Positions 36,297 to 48,042 of a stretch of DNA of 64,000 nt are shown piece after piece. Position 1 is the stretch's first letter. Each line of letters starts with the position of its first letter. The translations under genes were made by a program, and so were the position numbers. This stretch comes from Acanthacorydalis orientalis (lineage: Eukaryota > Arthropoda > Insecta > Megaloptera > Corydalidae): positions 25,066,501 through 25,130,500 of the forward strand of contig CM068317.1 in assembly GCA_034766995.1 (NCBI GenBank). Reading direction: 5' to 3'. Under the pieces are notes generated by a model. It worked only from the letters and a program-made list of their open reading frames with translations. It was not told the DNA's origin and ran no database searches.

Positions 36297-36590
36297 TCTT
36301 TTACTCCACAAATCACAAAAAAGTTTTCTAATCAAAAATGATCAATAAATAAATATTGAACATTTTTTTGTTGCTTATGTGTTTCGATAAAAAGTCCATC
36401 ATTCTCAGAAAGCTACGGTACAAAAAATCGATCTAAATATATTTTTCTGTATCAAAGCGCTCTAAATATTATGATATCGTTATCTAGGCGCGCATAAGCA
36501 ACGACAAATGGTCAATAATCATTAAATAAATATTTCTATAAGAATTTTTTTATGATATATGAGGAAAAAATGTGTGATTTTAATTGTAGA
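36297..36590. repeat. Foldback repeat family, copy B (best preserved)
   Basis: The arms pair over much of their length. GTTGCTTATG at 36370-36379 is an exact inverted match to CATAAGCAAC at 36493-36502, with ATTCTCAGAAAGC facing GCGCTCTAAATAT outside the loop. The outer left end reads CTCCACAAATCACAAAAAAG, and copy E supplies the matching outer right end. The transcript of either strand would fold into a long hairpin. No ORF; a non-autonomous foldback/MITE family. Confidence 0.72.
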
Positions 36591-37230
36591 TTACATTTTT
36601 TTAGTAAATATTTTATTACTTTTCTTAGTACTTTATATTAACACAAAAATTATATATGTTTCTGTAATATAAATTTTTCAGGTAAAAGTGTGCCTCACAC
36701 GTTTTAAATAAATAACATAGGGTAAATAATAATAAAATAGGTTGAGAAATGCATTCTACTATAGTATGGTCCCTCTTACTCATGTAGACTAAAATTATAT
36801 GATACAAAAACAGATTGGTTATTATACTAACTTGTAGAAGTTATATTATTTGTATAATAAAATATTTATATTTAATGAATAGAAAAATACCAATTAAATA
36901 AATATATTCAGTATATATTATAATTGCAATTATATAATTATACATAACTACAACTGATACTGATATTATTTATTTTATAATCCCAACTAATGACAATAAT
37001 CTAATAAAACACTTTAACACTATATTCAAATTAATTACACTTTTTATTTCTTAATTTGTTTTTTACAATTTAACCCAAACAAAAATATAAGCATATATAA
37101 ATATACTACTATATAAATCTCATAAACACTTGAAACCCATATCACTATTTTTTAACACTTGAAATGAAAAGTCTAGTAATTCACAATTCATTTCTTTTTT
37201 AAAAAAATTAAGGATCCTTTCTCTGTCCTG
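36591..37230. other. AT-rich spacer, nothing recognised
   Basis: No supported feature. Confidence 0.5.
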
Positions 37231-37278
37231 GAACGGGGGTTCCCCTCGCTCAGTAACGCTTGATCTATTCCCCCAGAC
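37231..37278. repeat. GC-rich motif, possible copy 3
   Basis: ACGGGGGTTCCCCTCGCTCA with a GGGG-GTT-CCCC hairpin, then CGCTTG and a later CCCCCAGAC. It resembles the 41425 motif in order of parts, though less strongly than copies 2 and 4. Confidence 0.35.
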
Positions 37279-37494
37279 AAATAACAGAAATTAATAAATA
37301 ATACAGACAAATATTACATATAAAATCTAAATTATATTTTTGTAGTGGAACATTTTTCCAATTAACTAGGGTGAAGATCATTCGACCACGTGATTGATAT
37401 CAACCAATCGGAGAACGGCATCACTGTTTTATTTTTATAAAATAGAAAAAAAATATTCAAAATCAGAATTTGTTCCCGTTTATAATAAATTATG

Positions 37495-37497
<3 letters not shown>

Positions 37498-37548
<51 letters not shown>

Positions 37549-37552
37549 GTAT
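37498..37552. repeat. (TA)n(TATG)n microsatellite
   Basis: About 38 bp TA followed by four TATG units. Confidence 0.96.
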
Positions 37553-40500
37553 ATAATTATAAATGTAATTATAGTGTCTGGTAACATCAGTTATAATAAT
37601 GTAAACTGCAACTGCAATCAAGGTAAAACCTCTAGCCGTTAATTAAACAACAATATATGAAATTGTCGGATCACATTGATGCTGGACCATCAACCGATTT
37701 AACTTTGTAGCACTAAATAAATGAACAAGGCTGAAACTACTGGCAGCGAAACAACACAATATTATGCGGATAAGTTGTACGTGATCGTAGTATAGAAATT
37801 CAGTTACAAGAGTAAGTGCTTCTGGATTAGATGTAGAAACTGTATTAATCCAAACTATATAGCCATACGTACATTTACACACACACACACACTGACATTA
37901 ACTCAGAGTGTCTAGTGTGTACCAAAGAGACAAGGTATTAATCGTATATGTTTGTACGATCTATCAATAATGTGTATGTGTGAGTATTTATATATGTATT
38001 TATCAGCATACATGTGTATATATGAGTATATGTAATACTAGAAACTCATCAAGTAATTATGAACTTCAGGAGTTCGTTTCGCAAAGCGATTTTGTGAATT
38101 TGTTAAACGACTATTGTATCTAATGAGTTTTATATAAAATGTTTATTTTGTTGACTGTGTTTCCCATTGAAAATGAATATAAATATAATTAATTTGATTT
38201 TTTCATAACTACTTGCTTCAAAAATATCATTTTCATTTTTAATATATTTATTAAAAGTATATAAATGAATGTAACATGAAAATTATAAAATGTATATTTT
38301 AGTGTTTAAAATAAAACGTTATATAATGTGTTTCGCATTTTAGTAATTTATTACAATCTAACCGTTTCTACTATAAAATAAATATTTTTTTATGTAAAAA
38401 ATACGCTTCGGAGAGAGAATATATTGTTTTAGTAAACTTTAACACTGTCTGTCTATTATTCCTACAAACTCTTTTCATTTAATGTTTATTTATATTTGTA
38501 CTCTCTTCGTACTCTGCTTGTATTAAAAGAAAAACAGCGAGCTGTGATTAATTTTTTATAAAGTGTAAGTGCACTAAGGTATAAATCCGTTATTGATTGG
38601 CATGGAAGTAATGTTTTACCTCATAAAAATAAGTACAATTAGAATAAGAAATTGAAAATAATTTCACAAATATCTTGCATAAAGTACAGTTACACTTCCC
38701 ATCAGATCCAATAATAATATTTTTTGAAATAAAGACCTGTCTGTGTATCATTCGTAGTATTTTCCCTAAAATAATTCATGATATAATTGATATTTTTTAA
38801 AGTATGTGAACAATTGGTTCCAAAAAAGTATATAGATAAACAAAAAGACTCCGTTCTTGACATTCCAGAATCTAAATATAATTTAAATCTTAATTTTGAA
38901 TAAAGTGACACTTTTTTAAAGTACATCGTTATTAAAACCCAACATATGGGTTGTAAAATCAAAAATGTACACAAAAATTTTAAAAAGGTATTAAGAATAT
39001 AACCAAGAGTAGGAAAAGCGTTACTGATAGTTGTTCGGACTTCAAATAAAGAAATATTAAATGATTTTTCTAAAGATCAATACTAGAATATTCTGGGGAA
39101 ATATGTTAAACGATAAAGATCTTTCGAATATATAAAGTACTGCGGAATGAAATAAAGTTATAAATTCACAGATAATCTAAAAATTTTAGTATTAGTGGAT
39201 GTTATTGTTGTATGTTCAAATTCAACAAGTCAATTAAAAACGTTTATTGCACACTCCTGCTCACGTTTGAGATTTTATACTACTCTACAACTTAACCTCG
39301 TTTCTAATAAGCTATCTTGATTTCTTATAACTTTAACCTAAGTTTAACAACCTAAATCTCTGTTCATATAATCTAAGCTTTGCATATTTTAATTAACATT
39401 TTTCATTAATCATTTAAAAACAATTTGAAATAATTAATTTATTGCAAAGCAAGCATTAAAAGAATTGGACCATACTTTGTTACTCGACCAAAAAATGTTT
39501 ATACAAAGGCCTGTCTAATGTCAGACTAAGTGTTCTAATAATTTAAGATATTAAAACAGAATAAGTCAAGATACATTGATATTCAAGTATTTTTTGATGC
39601 TGTTAATCGAAATTTTTAAAAATATATTAGAAATACTTTTTGATCGATATTTTTGATTTATTGTAATCTATCCTAGAGATATTTATCCTTATAAATTTAT
39701 CCTTAATTTATCCTAAATTTATCCTTGTAAATTTAGTATGAAACATTCGAAAAATCTAAATAAATATACAATCGATATCATATTATTATTGCATTAGATA
39801 AATATTTATAGAAATATTCACCGTTATATAATAATTTACATATATTTGGTTGTTTGTTTTATGTTTTCTGTTTTAGTACATTTAAGCTGAGATACAAATC
39901 TAAAAAATTACACATCAGAGCAAACTAAAAATATCGAACTTCATCAAAATTTGAACACTTAATAGTTATTTAAACCCCTGTTTTATATCTCATACTCTAG
40001 TGATGTTATATACCAACACATCCAATGATAATTAATAATCAAACAACAATAACTATAGACTGCGTATTAGTTGACAGTTATTAATTACTGATTAAAGAGA
40101 GATAATAATGAATGATTTTTAAATGATTAATTAAATAAAATGTGTCGTCTGTGAAAAATTGTTAAAGAAGTTCACTCAGTTACATTTTAAATTAAGTACG
40201 ATTTTTGTAATTTATATCCACACAACTGTATATTCAGAGATAATTTTATATTTCTTTATTCCTGAAAAAATATTAATCAATAAGTGTTTTATGCAAATCC
40301 TTACAATGTTACATTCTATTAATTAGTATTTTAATTGTTTACGCATCCTAACTTCCCCCCACAAGCATTTTATTGATAGGAAATATTTATATTATTATCT
40401 GAATTTAAAAGTTCTCATAAAAACGACATGTTAATAAAGGATTTCTTATTTAACTGAAATCGTATATTAGCCTTTTATACTATTGTTAAAAGGAAATAAT

Positions 40501-40593
40501 TAGAAAGTGTGAAATACACAAAAAAATTATTACAGCACAAATCAAAACAAGTAAATGAATAGAATTGGATCAAATATTTGTAATCATAGAAGG

Positions 40594-40596
<3 letters not shown>
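37553..40596. other. Long AT-rich spacer
   Basis: Three kilobases without a supported gene. It holds a short (AC)n at 37878-37892 and a small cluster of repeated AAATTTATCC words at 39673-39735. Everything else is simple AT-rich sequence with dense stops. Confidence 0.5.
39673..39735. repeat. Short tandem repeat of TTTATCCT words
   Basis: Four near-copies of a 12-15 bp unit around AAATTTATCCTT. Confidence 0.7.
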
Positions 40597-40649
<53 letters not shown>

Positions 40650-40651
40650 GT

Positions 40652-40700
<49 letters not shown>
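40597..40700. repeat. (TA)n microsatellite, two blocks
   Basis: Two TA blocks separated by GTATATATATGTTGTG. Confidence 0.97.
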
Positions 40701-40703
<3 letters not shown>

Positions 40704-40769
40704 TGTGTATAGGTTTGTATGTGTACCCAAACCGAACAATAAGTAATAAATATTAAATACATTGTTAGA

Positions 40770-40960
40770 TTTCGTATAAAGAAAACGGAACGCACGGACA
40801 GAATACGGATTTATAAAGGAATCTTTTTGAAAATCAAAATGAAAATAAATCCCACGGGAGAGCGTAGGATGGTCCGTCGTCTGTACGTACATCCTCATAC
40901 TCGTTGGCGGTAGCCTCGTGAATGATTAAAGACTTAGTGAATGCGAAATCATCATTCAAG
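40770..40960. other. GC-richer island 8 (weak)
   Basis: A short block including GGTCCGTCGTCTGTACGTAC (40871-40890) between two TA arrays. Too small to judge. Confidence 0.25.
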
Positions 40961-40970
40961 ATAATATGAT

Positions 40971-40972
<2 letters not shown>

Positions 40973-41041
<69 letters not shown>
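40973..41041. repeat. (TA)n microsatellite
   Basis: About 68 bp pure TA. Confidence 0.97.
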
Positions 41042-41042
<1 letters not shown>

Positions 41043-41180
41043 CTGTGTGTGTCTAATAATTTTTTGTGTGAGCGACTGTTTGTTAAATATGCAAGAATCC
41101 TCATTATCAAATTATTTCACTCTGTTATAATCTCTTACAGCATGAATAATTAAATTTTGCTCTTTGACATAATTATCTTA

Positions 41181-41252
41181 CGACCGCACCGCCGATGCCG
41201 CGTGCTTACTGGAGACCGCCGTTCAATCCCGTGCGGGGCGTGTGGTATTTTT
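41181..41252 (+). repeat. tRNA-like sequence, possible SINE head
   Basis: GTTCAATCC at 41221-41229 fits the Pol III B-box (GTTCRANNC), and GTGCTTACTGGAGACC just upstream resembles the region between A- and B-boxes in tRNA-derived SINEs. The T-arm does not pair properly and no cloverleaf can be drawn, so it is not a working tRNA gene. It stands out as a GC-rich patch in AT-rich DNA. Confidence 0.35.
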
Positions 41253-41424
41253 AATTAGTTACTTGAGCATTATATATATGTATATATGAACATATATGAC
41301 TATATATATATATATATGTGTGGGGATTTTTAACACTCATTTATGGTACAGTTATACTTTACATACTGTTAATTAGATTTTTCTATCCGCCAAGTTAATC
41401 CGGATTATTATTATTATTATACAC

Positions 41425-41481
41425 TAGGGGGCTTCGCCCCTTGCTCGCTGCGCTCACCGACCCCCAGACTCGCTGCGCCGG
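41425..41481. repeat. GC-rich two-unit motif, copy 4 (best preserved)
   Basis: Begins CTAGGGGGCTTCGCCCCTTG, with a perfect GGGGC-TTC-GCCCC stem (41428-41440). It continues GCTCGCTGCGCTCACCGACC and ends in a second, shorter CTCGCTGCGCC unit. Related sequences occur at 22061, 27380 and possibly 37231. I do not recognise the family. Confidence 0.6.
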
Positions 41482-41570
41482 CCATTTGTTATGTACATAT
41501 AACCGAATGAAACAATAAACATATCTGGGTATCATAGAAGCCACGTCTCAAATAAATAAGTCGATCATGA

Positions 41571-41572
<2 letters not shown>

Positions 41573-41633
<61 letters not shown>
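41573..41633. repeat. (TA)n microsatellite, abuts a mariner end
   Basis: About 60 bp TA; the mariner at 41634 is inserted at its right edge. Confidence 0.97.
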
Positions 41634-41637
<4 letters not shown>

Positions 41638-42916
41638 GTGTTGGAATTAATTCGTAGCGTTTTACAAGAGATGGCGTAGATAGTACATTCTTCCATTGTT
41701 CCCTTTAACGAAATATTCCCCGTAAAACAGCTTAGGAGTCAGTTTCATTATATATCATTTGGCTGAAGCGTAAATAACAACACTTTGTACTTTATCGAAT
41801 ATGTCGAATTTCGTGCCGGATAAATTGATTCTGCGGGGAGTTTGACTTCATTACTTTAACATGAAAAAAGTGCTGTCGAAAGTCATCGTATTTTAGTGGA
41901 AGTTCATGGTGACCGTGCTCTAGCTGAGCAAACGTGTCGGAAGTGGTTTGCACGTTTTAAATGTGGCGATTTCGACTTGGAAGACAAGGAACGACCTGGA
42001 CAGCCGAAAAAGTTCGACGATGGGGAATTGGAGGCATTGCTTAATGAAGACCCATATCAAACACTTCAAGAATTGTCTGAATCGTTGGGAGTTGACTTGT
42101 CAACGGTAGGAAAACGCCTTAAAGCCATGGGAATGATCCAAAAGCAAGGAAATTGCGTCCCATACGAATTGAAACCGAGGGACGTTGAAAGGCGTTTTTC
42201 TACCTGTGAACTGCTGCTTCAATGGGAGAAAAGGAAGAAATGTTTGCATCGAATTGTCACGGGCGATGAAAAGTGGATCAATTACGACAATCCCAAGTGC
42301 AGAAAGTCATGGATTAAACCCGTCCAACCATCAACACCAGCGGCGAAGCCAAATATCCATGGATCCCCAAGCTCATGCCCTGTATTTGGTGGGATCATAA
42401 GGGTGTGATCTACTATGAGCTGCTCAAGCCGAATGAAACCATCACTGGGGATCGCTACTGACTACAATTGATGCGCTTGAGCCATGCATTGAAGGAAAAA
42501 CGACCAGAATACTTTGAAAGACACGACAAAGTGATTTTGCAGCACAACAATGCTCGTTTGCACGTCGCAAAACTGGTTAAAACATACTTGGAAACGCTTA
42601 AATGGGAAGTCCAACCCCACCCGCCGTATTCTCCAGATATTGCTCCTTCTGATTACCACTTGTTTCGATCGATGAGTCATGGCCTATCTGGGAAGAAGCT
42701 CACTTTTTATGAAGATTGCAAAAAATGGGTCGATTCGTGGATTGCATCTAAAGACGAGGCGTTCTTACGACGTGGTATTCGTTTCCTGCCCGAAAGACGG
42801 GAAAAAGTAGTGCTTAACGATGGACAATACTTTGAATGATATGTTTTTTCAATTTCATTTAAAATAAACGATCTTTTTTCATGAAGAAAACGCTACGAAT
42901 TAATTCCAACACCCAA
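41634..42916 (+). mobile_element. Mauritiana/Mos1-type mariner, nearly full-length
   Basis: Length 1283 bp, typical of Mos1-type elements. The terminal inverted repeats, TTAGGTGTTGGAATTAATTC at the left and TTGGGTGTTGGAATTAATTC (reverse complement of the right), differ at one position over about 30 bp. TA duplications flank them at 41632-41633 and 42917-42918. It is the least decayed full-length DNA transposon in the window and therefore probably one of the youngest. Ends of this quality could still be recognised by a transposase supplied from elsewhere. Confidence 0.95.
41801..42839 (+). pseudogene. Mos1-type mariner transposase with dead catalytic site
   Basis: ATG at 41801 (MSNFVPDK, matching the usual Mos1-type start) and stop at 42837-42839 after DGQYFE give about 346 codons, the family norm. 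The HTH region reads TCRKWFARFKCGDFDLEDKE, and the linker KAMGMIQKQGNCVPYELKPR. The first catalytic Asp is present in TGDEKW (42265-42267) and the third in IAPSDYH (42651-42653). The second is changed to Asn: QHNNARLH where HDNA is normal (42546-42548). Single-base deletions near 41867 and 42357 and stops at the GV-stop-LHYF and DRY-stop-LQL sites complete the damage. The protein cannot be active. Confidence 0.93.
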
Positions 42917-42918
42917 TA

Positions 42919-43229
42919 AATATGTTTTTCATTTAAAGTATATTATGATCTTTTGAAATCATATATTTCTTATTGAAAGTATATATGATTAAAACATCAT
43001 TTAAAGTCTTATATATGCTGATATTAATTTATGATCATTTCTGTAAATTTAATTCTATTTTTAATTATTATAATGGATAAGTAATAGTGTTAAAGTTTGA
43101 TAAACTCTAAATTCCAATAAAAAATACAATCATAATTAATAATAATACGAAAAAACGAAAGTGAAACGATCTTAGGATGAAATTCACTCTATAAAAAAGA
43201 TTCAATTCATAACACAATGGAGCAGATAA
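42919..43229. other. AT-rich spacer, nothing recognised
   Basis: No supported feature. Confidence 0.5.
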
Positions 43230-43560
43230 ATTTTACGGAACTTCATAAAACGTATGCGTTCATAAATGGGCACAATATGTATAAAAGGGTGATAAAAATA
43301 CAACAATCGAGTCCGCCGCGCGTGCCTTAAAACACGGTCACGTTGCTCGTTGCATAAAACATTGTGTATTAAAGGGGGGAAGGATTCGATGAAAATGCAA
43401 ATTCGTATGCAGCTCGTAAATCAACGCGGCGCGTTAAACCGCAGATATTAACTCGGACGACGTTACTACCGCATGATGGTAACGGGTTCGTGTACCAACG
43501 ATGCACTTACGCAAACATTAATCTATATTATAATTTTGTGGTGCAGAAAAATGAACACGT
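43230..43560. other. GC-richer island 9, candidate conserved noncoding element
   Basis: Contains a POU-type octamer ATGCAAAT (43395-43402), a Sox-like CATTGTG (43360-43366), CGCGGCGCGTTAAACCGC (43425-43442) and a TATGTATAAAAGGG word near 43278. No long frame. The octamer close to a Sox-like word is suggestive but unproven. Confidence 0.4.
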
Positions 43561-43578
43561 AGATATACAGGTGTCTCG

Positions 43579-43584
<6 letters not shown>

Positions 43585-43659
<75 letters not shown>
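43585..43659. repeat. (TA)n microsatellite
   Basis: About 75 bp pure TA, one of the longest uninterrupted runs here. Confidence 0.97.
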
Positions 43660-43661
<2 letters not shown>

Positions 43662-44498
43662 CAGCCGAATTGATTAAATCTGTATAATTCATTTGATCTG
43701 TTATAATAAATCTATTAAAGTGTACTATTTTTTATGGTAAGAGTCTTTTTCTTTCTTAAGTCTGTCAAAAAATGAAGTTGAAATTCTATATTTGAATTAC
43801 TTTTTGGTGTATGTATATATACATATATATATACAATATTTGATAAAAAAAATCTTAACTGTGCGAAAAGGTCAGTAGTTAGTAAGTGGAGGGAGAAATT
43901 AGTGAGACAATATGATGTTGACATCAGTTTAGAGTTGATTGCCATTAAATTCGTATCGTAAACCTTACAAACCAAGTTACTCTTCAAACCACTCTCATAT
44001 TTACAATAAACTTTTTATCAAATATTTTCGATGTAACCTTAACTAGATATACACAACTATATATATATATACGTATTTATAGGTAGTATATTCATGGTTG
44101 TATCAACAGGATATAAGTTTTAATTGAAAAAGTTCAGTAGTTTTCGTCAAAAATTCTCCACATTCGACGATTCGTGATAAACATCGACTGTCTTTACAGT
44201 AAAAATCCGCGAGTCGCAATGAATATATTTATATATATATATATAATATAAATGTGTATGTATTGGAGTATTTCCGTTTTGATGATTAAAGATAAACAGC
44301 GAAAAGTAATATTCGTTAACGTTCTTTAATTGATTCCTCTGTAGTATCGGCCGAGACGGCGAAGAAGTTTCATTGTTTGCTGGATGTAAACTCGTGATTT
44401 TATAAGTTTACAAGTCGTCCCGATGAAATTTATTTACTTTTATTCCTTATTATTTGCTCCGTAGAGAATATTTTAATAAAACATAATGTACATAGTCT

Positions 44499-44550
<52 letters not shown>

Positions 44551-44819
44551 GAATATAAACAAAAAGTAATCAATGTAGTAAAAATGATTAAACATCCTCA
44601 ATGAAATATTATCTTTAATTTACTTTGAATCTGTGTTTAAAATGTTTTTAATAAAAAAATAATCACCAGTGACTGATTGACTAAAAGATTTAATCAAATA
44701 TTTTTATTCGTATCTAATTTCGCGTTTAAAAGGCTCCATAACCTATTTTAAAAATAATCACCTCTATATAATTTATAAATAATGGAATAATCTTTATGAG
44801 AAATAATATTTTTTCTTGT
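43660..44819. other. AT-rich spacer with TA arrays
   Basis: Includes the TA array 44502-44547, a short GC-richer patch at 44340-44440, and the 43905-43965 segment resembling 17704-17765. No gene. Confidence 0.45.
44502..44547. repeat. (TA)n microsatellite
   Basis: About 46 bp TA. Confidence 0.97.
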
Positions 44820-45780
44820 TCGACGACGAATATAAGGAACAAAATAATTGCGTCTTATCTTTGATTTCGCATAAAAGAAACAACATGCCGGGATCCGTAT
44901 ACAGAACGAACGAAATTACTACGTCAATTCACTGGTCTATCCGTGCGTTCGCACTCATTCAACGGTTGGGTTTTACTTTCAGTCGAAACTTCTAAGCTGA
45001 CTTTAAGCTGAGGTCTCTCGCTAATTCATGAGTTACAGGTCAAGGGTTGTTAAATTTGCATACAGCGTAAGATCTCGACTCCGCCAGAATCGTTTCGAAT
45101 TAAGTGTCAGTGCTATGCGTGGTGCTCTCTTTGTCTTATATACACACTTTGATACATTTGTAAATGTGCTGTACGAAAACGGAGATTTGCTCGAAGCGAC
45201 TTGCGAGCAACCAGTGTCGGTTCACTCGGTACACGCGAATAGTAGTGGCGGCAGCTCGACGACGTGGGCGGACACAGATATTTAAATTTCACGAACTACT
45301 CGTCTGCCGACATCGGGAGGCGGTAGCGGCAACGGCGAACGATCTCGGAAACGAAACACAAGGAAGAGATACGAAGGTCGAGGAGACGGTTTCTGTTCCT
45401 AGACGGAGAGCGTCTATCCATCCTGAATAAATTATGTCGGCTAATATCTTAATTCGGCGTAGGAACGCGCGCGAGCCGCTGCTGCTCGCAGGAAAAGTTC
45501 AACAGTAGCATTTATAACGGCGACTGAATGCCGGCCCGGTCCACTCCGCACGGTCATTAGTGTGTTCATTTAGTAGCGGCGTTGTCGTGCAACACAAATA
45601 ATTTAGTTTTGTTCGTCGGTGTACTATTGTGCCGCCTGCACTTGTACTAATTTCGTGTGTAAGCGTTACAGTCGAGTTTTTCATGATTTATAATAACGAG
45701 CTGAAAGGCTAAACGCAAACCGAAGGATGTTTTGGTGGGTGGAGTCGTAAACTTGAACTTTACTTGAAACTAACATATAC
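44820..45780. other. GC-richer island 10, longest complex block
   Basis: Nearly 1 kb of CpG-rich, non-repetitive sequence free of transposon homology. Open frames exist in several phases (45028-45285 and 45164-45430 plus; 45499-45684 minus), but none shows a domain, signal or repeat, and their overlap argues for composition rather than coding. Possible readings are a large enhancer or promoter, an untranslated first exon, or a noncoding RNA. It is the best place in the window to look for transcription. Confidence 0.4.
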
Positions 45781-46021
45781 GGTGATAAAGTTAACAGGAC
45801 GTTTTAGCCGAAATCGTAGAAACATCGATTTGCATGGTTTAGGCTATAAACTAGCCAAACTTTTATCCAGTATAAAATTTTGTTCACAGTGAAAAAATAT
45901 ATTTTTAAATGCATTGGTTATTATAGGACATACATGTAAGAGATACTAATTAATTTTCACAAGTAAAATTATTTATACAAATCTTTTTTTTAATTTTTAT
46001 AAATAAGTTTTTCCTTACTAT

Positions 46022-46243
46022 TCTGCTCACAAACCACAAAGATTTTGATTAGAAATATTCCATAAATGCTAACTGATCATTGTCGATTGTTATTCGCATT
46101 TCATTGGAGATTATCATCTTCAGACCGCTAAAGTCCAGAAAATTTCATTCATCACAATTTTATTACATTAAATATCCGAAGATGTTGAGATCGCCATAAA
46201 AAGACGGATAGCAATAATCAAAAATGGTCATATAGTGTGGGAG
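46022..46243. repeat. Foldback repeat family, copy C
   Basis: Left arm ATTGTCGATTGTTATTCGCA with GAGATTATCATCTTCAGACC; right arm CCGAAGATGTTGAGATCGCC with GGATAGCAATAATCAAAAAT. The outer left end GCTCACAAACCACAAAGATT matches copies B and D. The right end is truncated. Confidence 0.65.
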
Positions 46244-46822
<579 letters not shown>

Positions 46823-46974
46823 GAGTTTGGGTGCATTTTCATATCTTTAATCTATTATTTGGTTATGATGAAAGCCATATTGTGTTCAAAGGCATTATGA
46901 ACAAGATCTATATTTTTATAAATGTTTTTTTTTCATCGTCACACAGATTTAATGTAAAAAGTAGTTTATTTATT

Positions 46975-47780
46975 TTTTTTCTCGCCGAGATGCAAGCTCT
47001 TTCGCTTCATCAATCATCAGCGCTCGGTTTGAAGAAAATCTCCACGTCTACCGGATTGTTGAAGGCCGCGTCGCATTGCCAATTAAGAATACAATTTTAA
47101 TTAGTTCATCCGAGCGGATCTTGAACAGATGTTCGACGCACGGAATACAACAACAAAACTAACCGCCCGTCTGTCCGCTCGTTCGCCCGGCCGAGCGTCC
47201 GACCCGTTCACTTTTTGTCCGCGTTCGAAAAGATTTAAAGCGGTCGGCCGGTCGGTCGGTCCGTATTAAATATATTTCTTGTTACATGGAGATGAAGTAA
47301 ACAAGTTTCTTTCGGTATTATTTTTAATTAGGTCGGTAATTACGTCGCATTCATCACAGTCAGTGCCGTTGATGCAAAATTAATAAAACACCTCATTATA
47401 TAATTCATGTAACTTTTGCGGCCATCAATCAGCGGCCCTCGGAAGCTCTAATAAATGGGGTAATTTAAGTCTGCGTGTTTCCATTAATCTTATGAAGAGC
47501 AGATTTTCCACACTACTTTTCATCCGTCGCATTTCTGCTCCGGCGCACTGTTTTGCCGACGCCACGACCAGCGGACGGACGGACCGACGACTCGACCGGG
47601 TGAGCGGGTGTTCGGGCGACTGGGAGAATGGTGTGGGTTGTAGTCGCTCCCGGCGAAAATGGACATTTTTTTATAGGGTCGTGATTAATGCACCCCTATA
47701 TTATAGTGAATAGAGACATTAAGGGACCGGACAAGCGTTTTAATTCGTCGTGGCGGGGCCACGGAATACGAACTTGAACG
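46975..47780. other. GC-richer island 11, candidate conserved noncoding element
   Basis: About 800 bp alternating GC-rich tracts (CGGTCGGCCGGTCGGTCGGT at 47241-47260) with ordered AT-rich words: TTTTAATTAGTTC near 47095, GTAAACA (forkhead-type, 47297-47303), and TTTTTAATTAGG near 47322. Frames at 47492-47713 and elsewhere are short and domain-free. The mix of homeodomain- and forkhead-type words in a complex, repeat-free block makes it one of the strongest regulatory candidates. Confidence 0.45.
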
Positions 47781-47989
47781 AACGGTATATGTACTGGTTT
47801 TTAATCTTTGCTTATATTTTTTTAAAGTTGTTTTGCATTAGGATTATTTCAGAAAAGCTTTCTATTCGACATTATAAATTACCTGTCTGTATATTATTTA
47901 TTACGGTTAGCTAAATAAAAATTGATACTTATTTTAAAACTTTGAAAAATAGGAAAGAAACATTAGAAAATTTCAAAAACAATATTTTA

Positions 47990-47991
<2 letters not shown>

Positions 47992-48029
<38 letters not shown>

Positions 48030-48030
48030 G
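47992..48030. repeat. (TA)n microsatellite at a LINE 5' junction
   Basis: About 36 bp TA immediately before the truncated retrotransposon at 48043. Confidence 0.96.
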
Positions 48031-48042
48031 TATGTATTTATG

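Noticed and set aside
41181..41252. Functional tRNA gene
   Set aside because: B-box-like word is present but no T-arm, anticodon arm or acceptor stem can be paired; at most a tRNA-derived relic.
41801..42839. Domesticated transposase gene
   Set aside because: Terminal repeats and TA duplications are intact and the frame has stops, frameshifts and a dead active site, so it is an ordinary decayed element.
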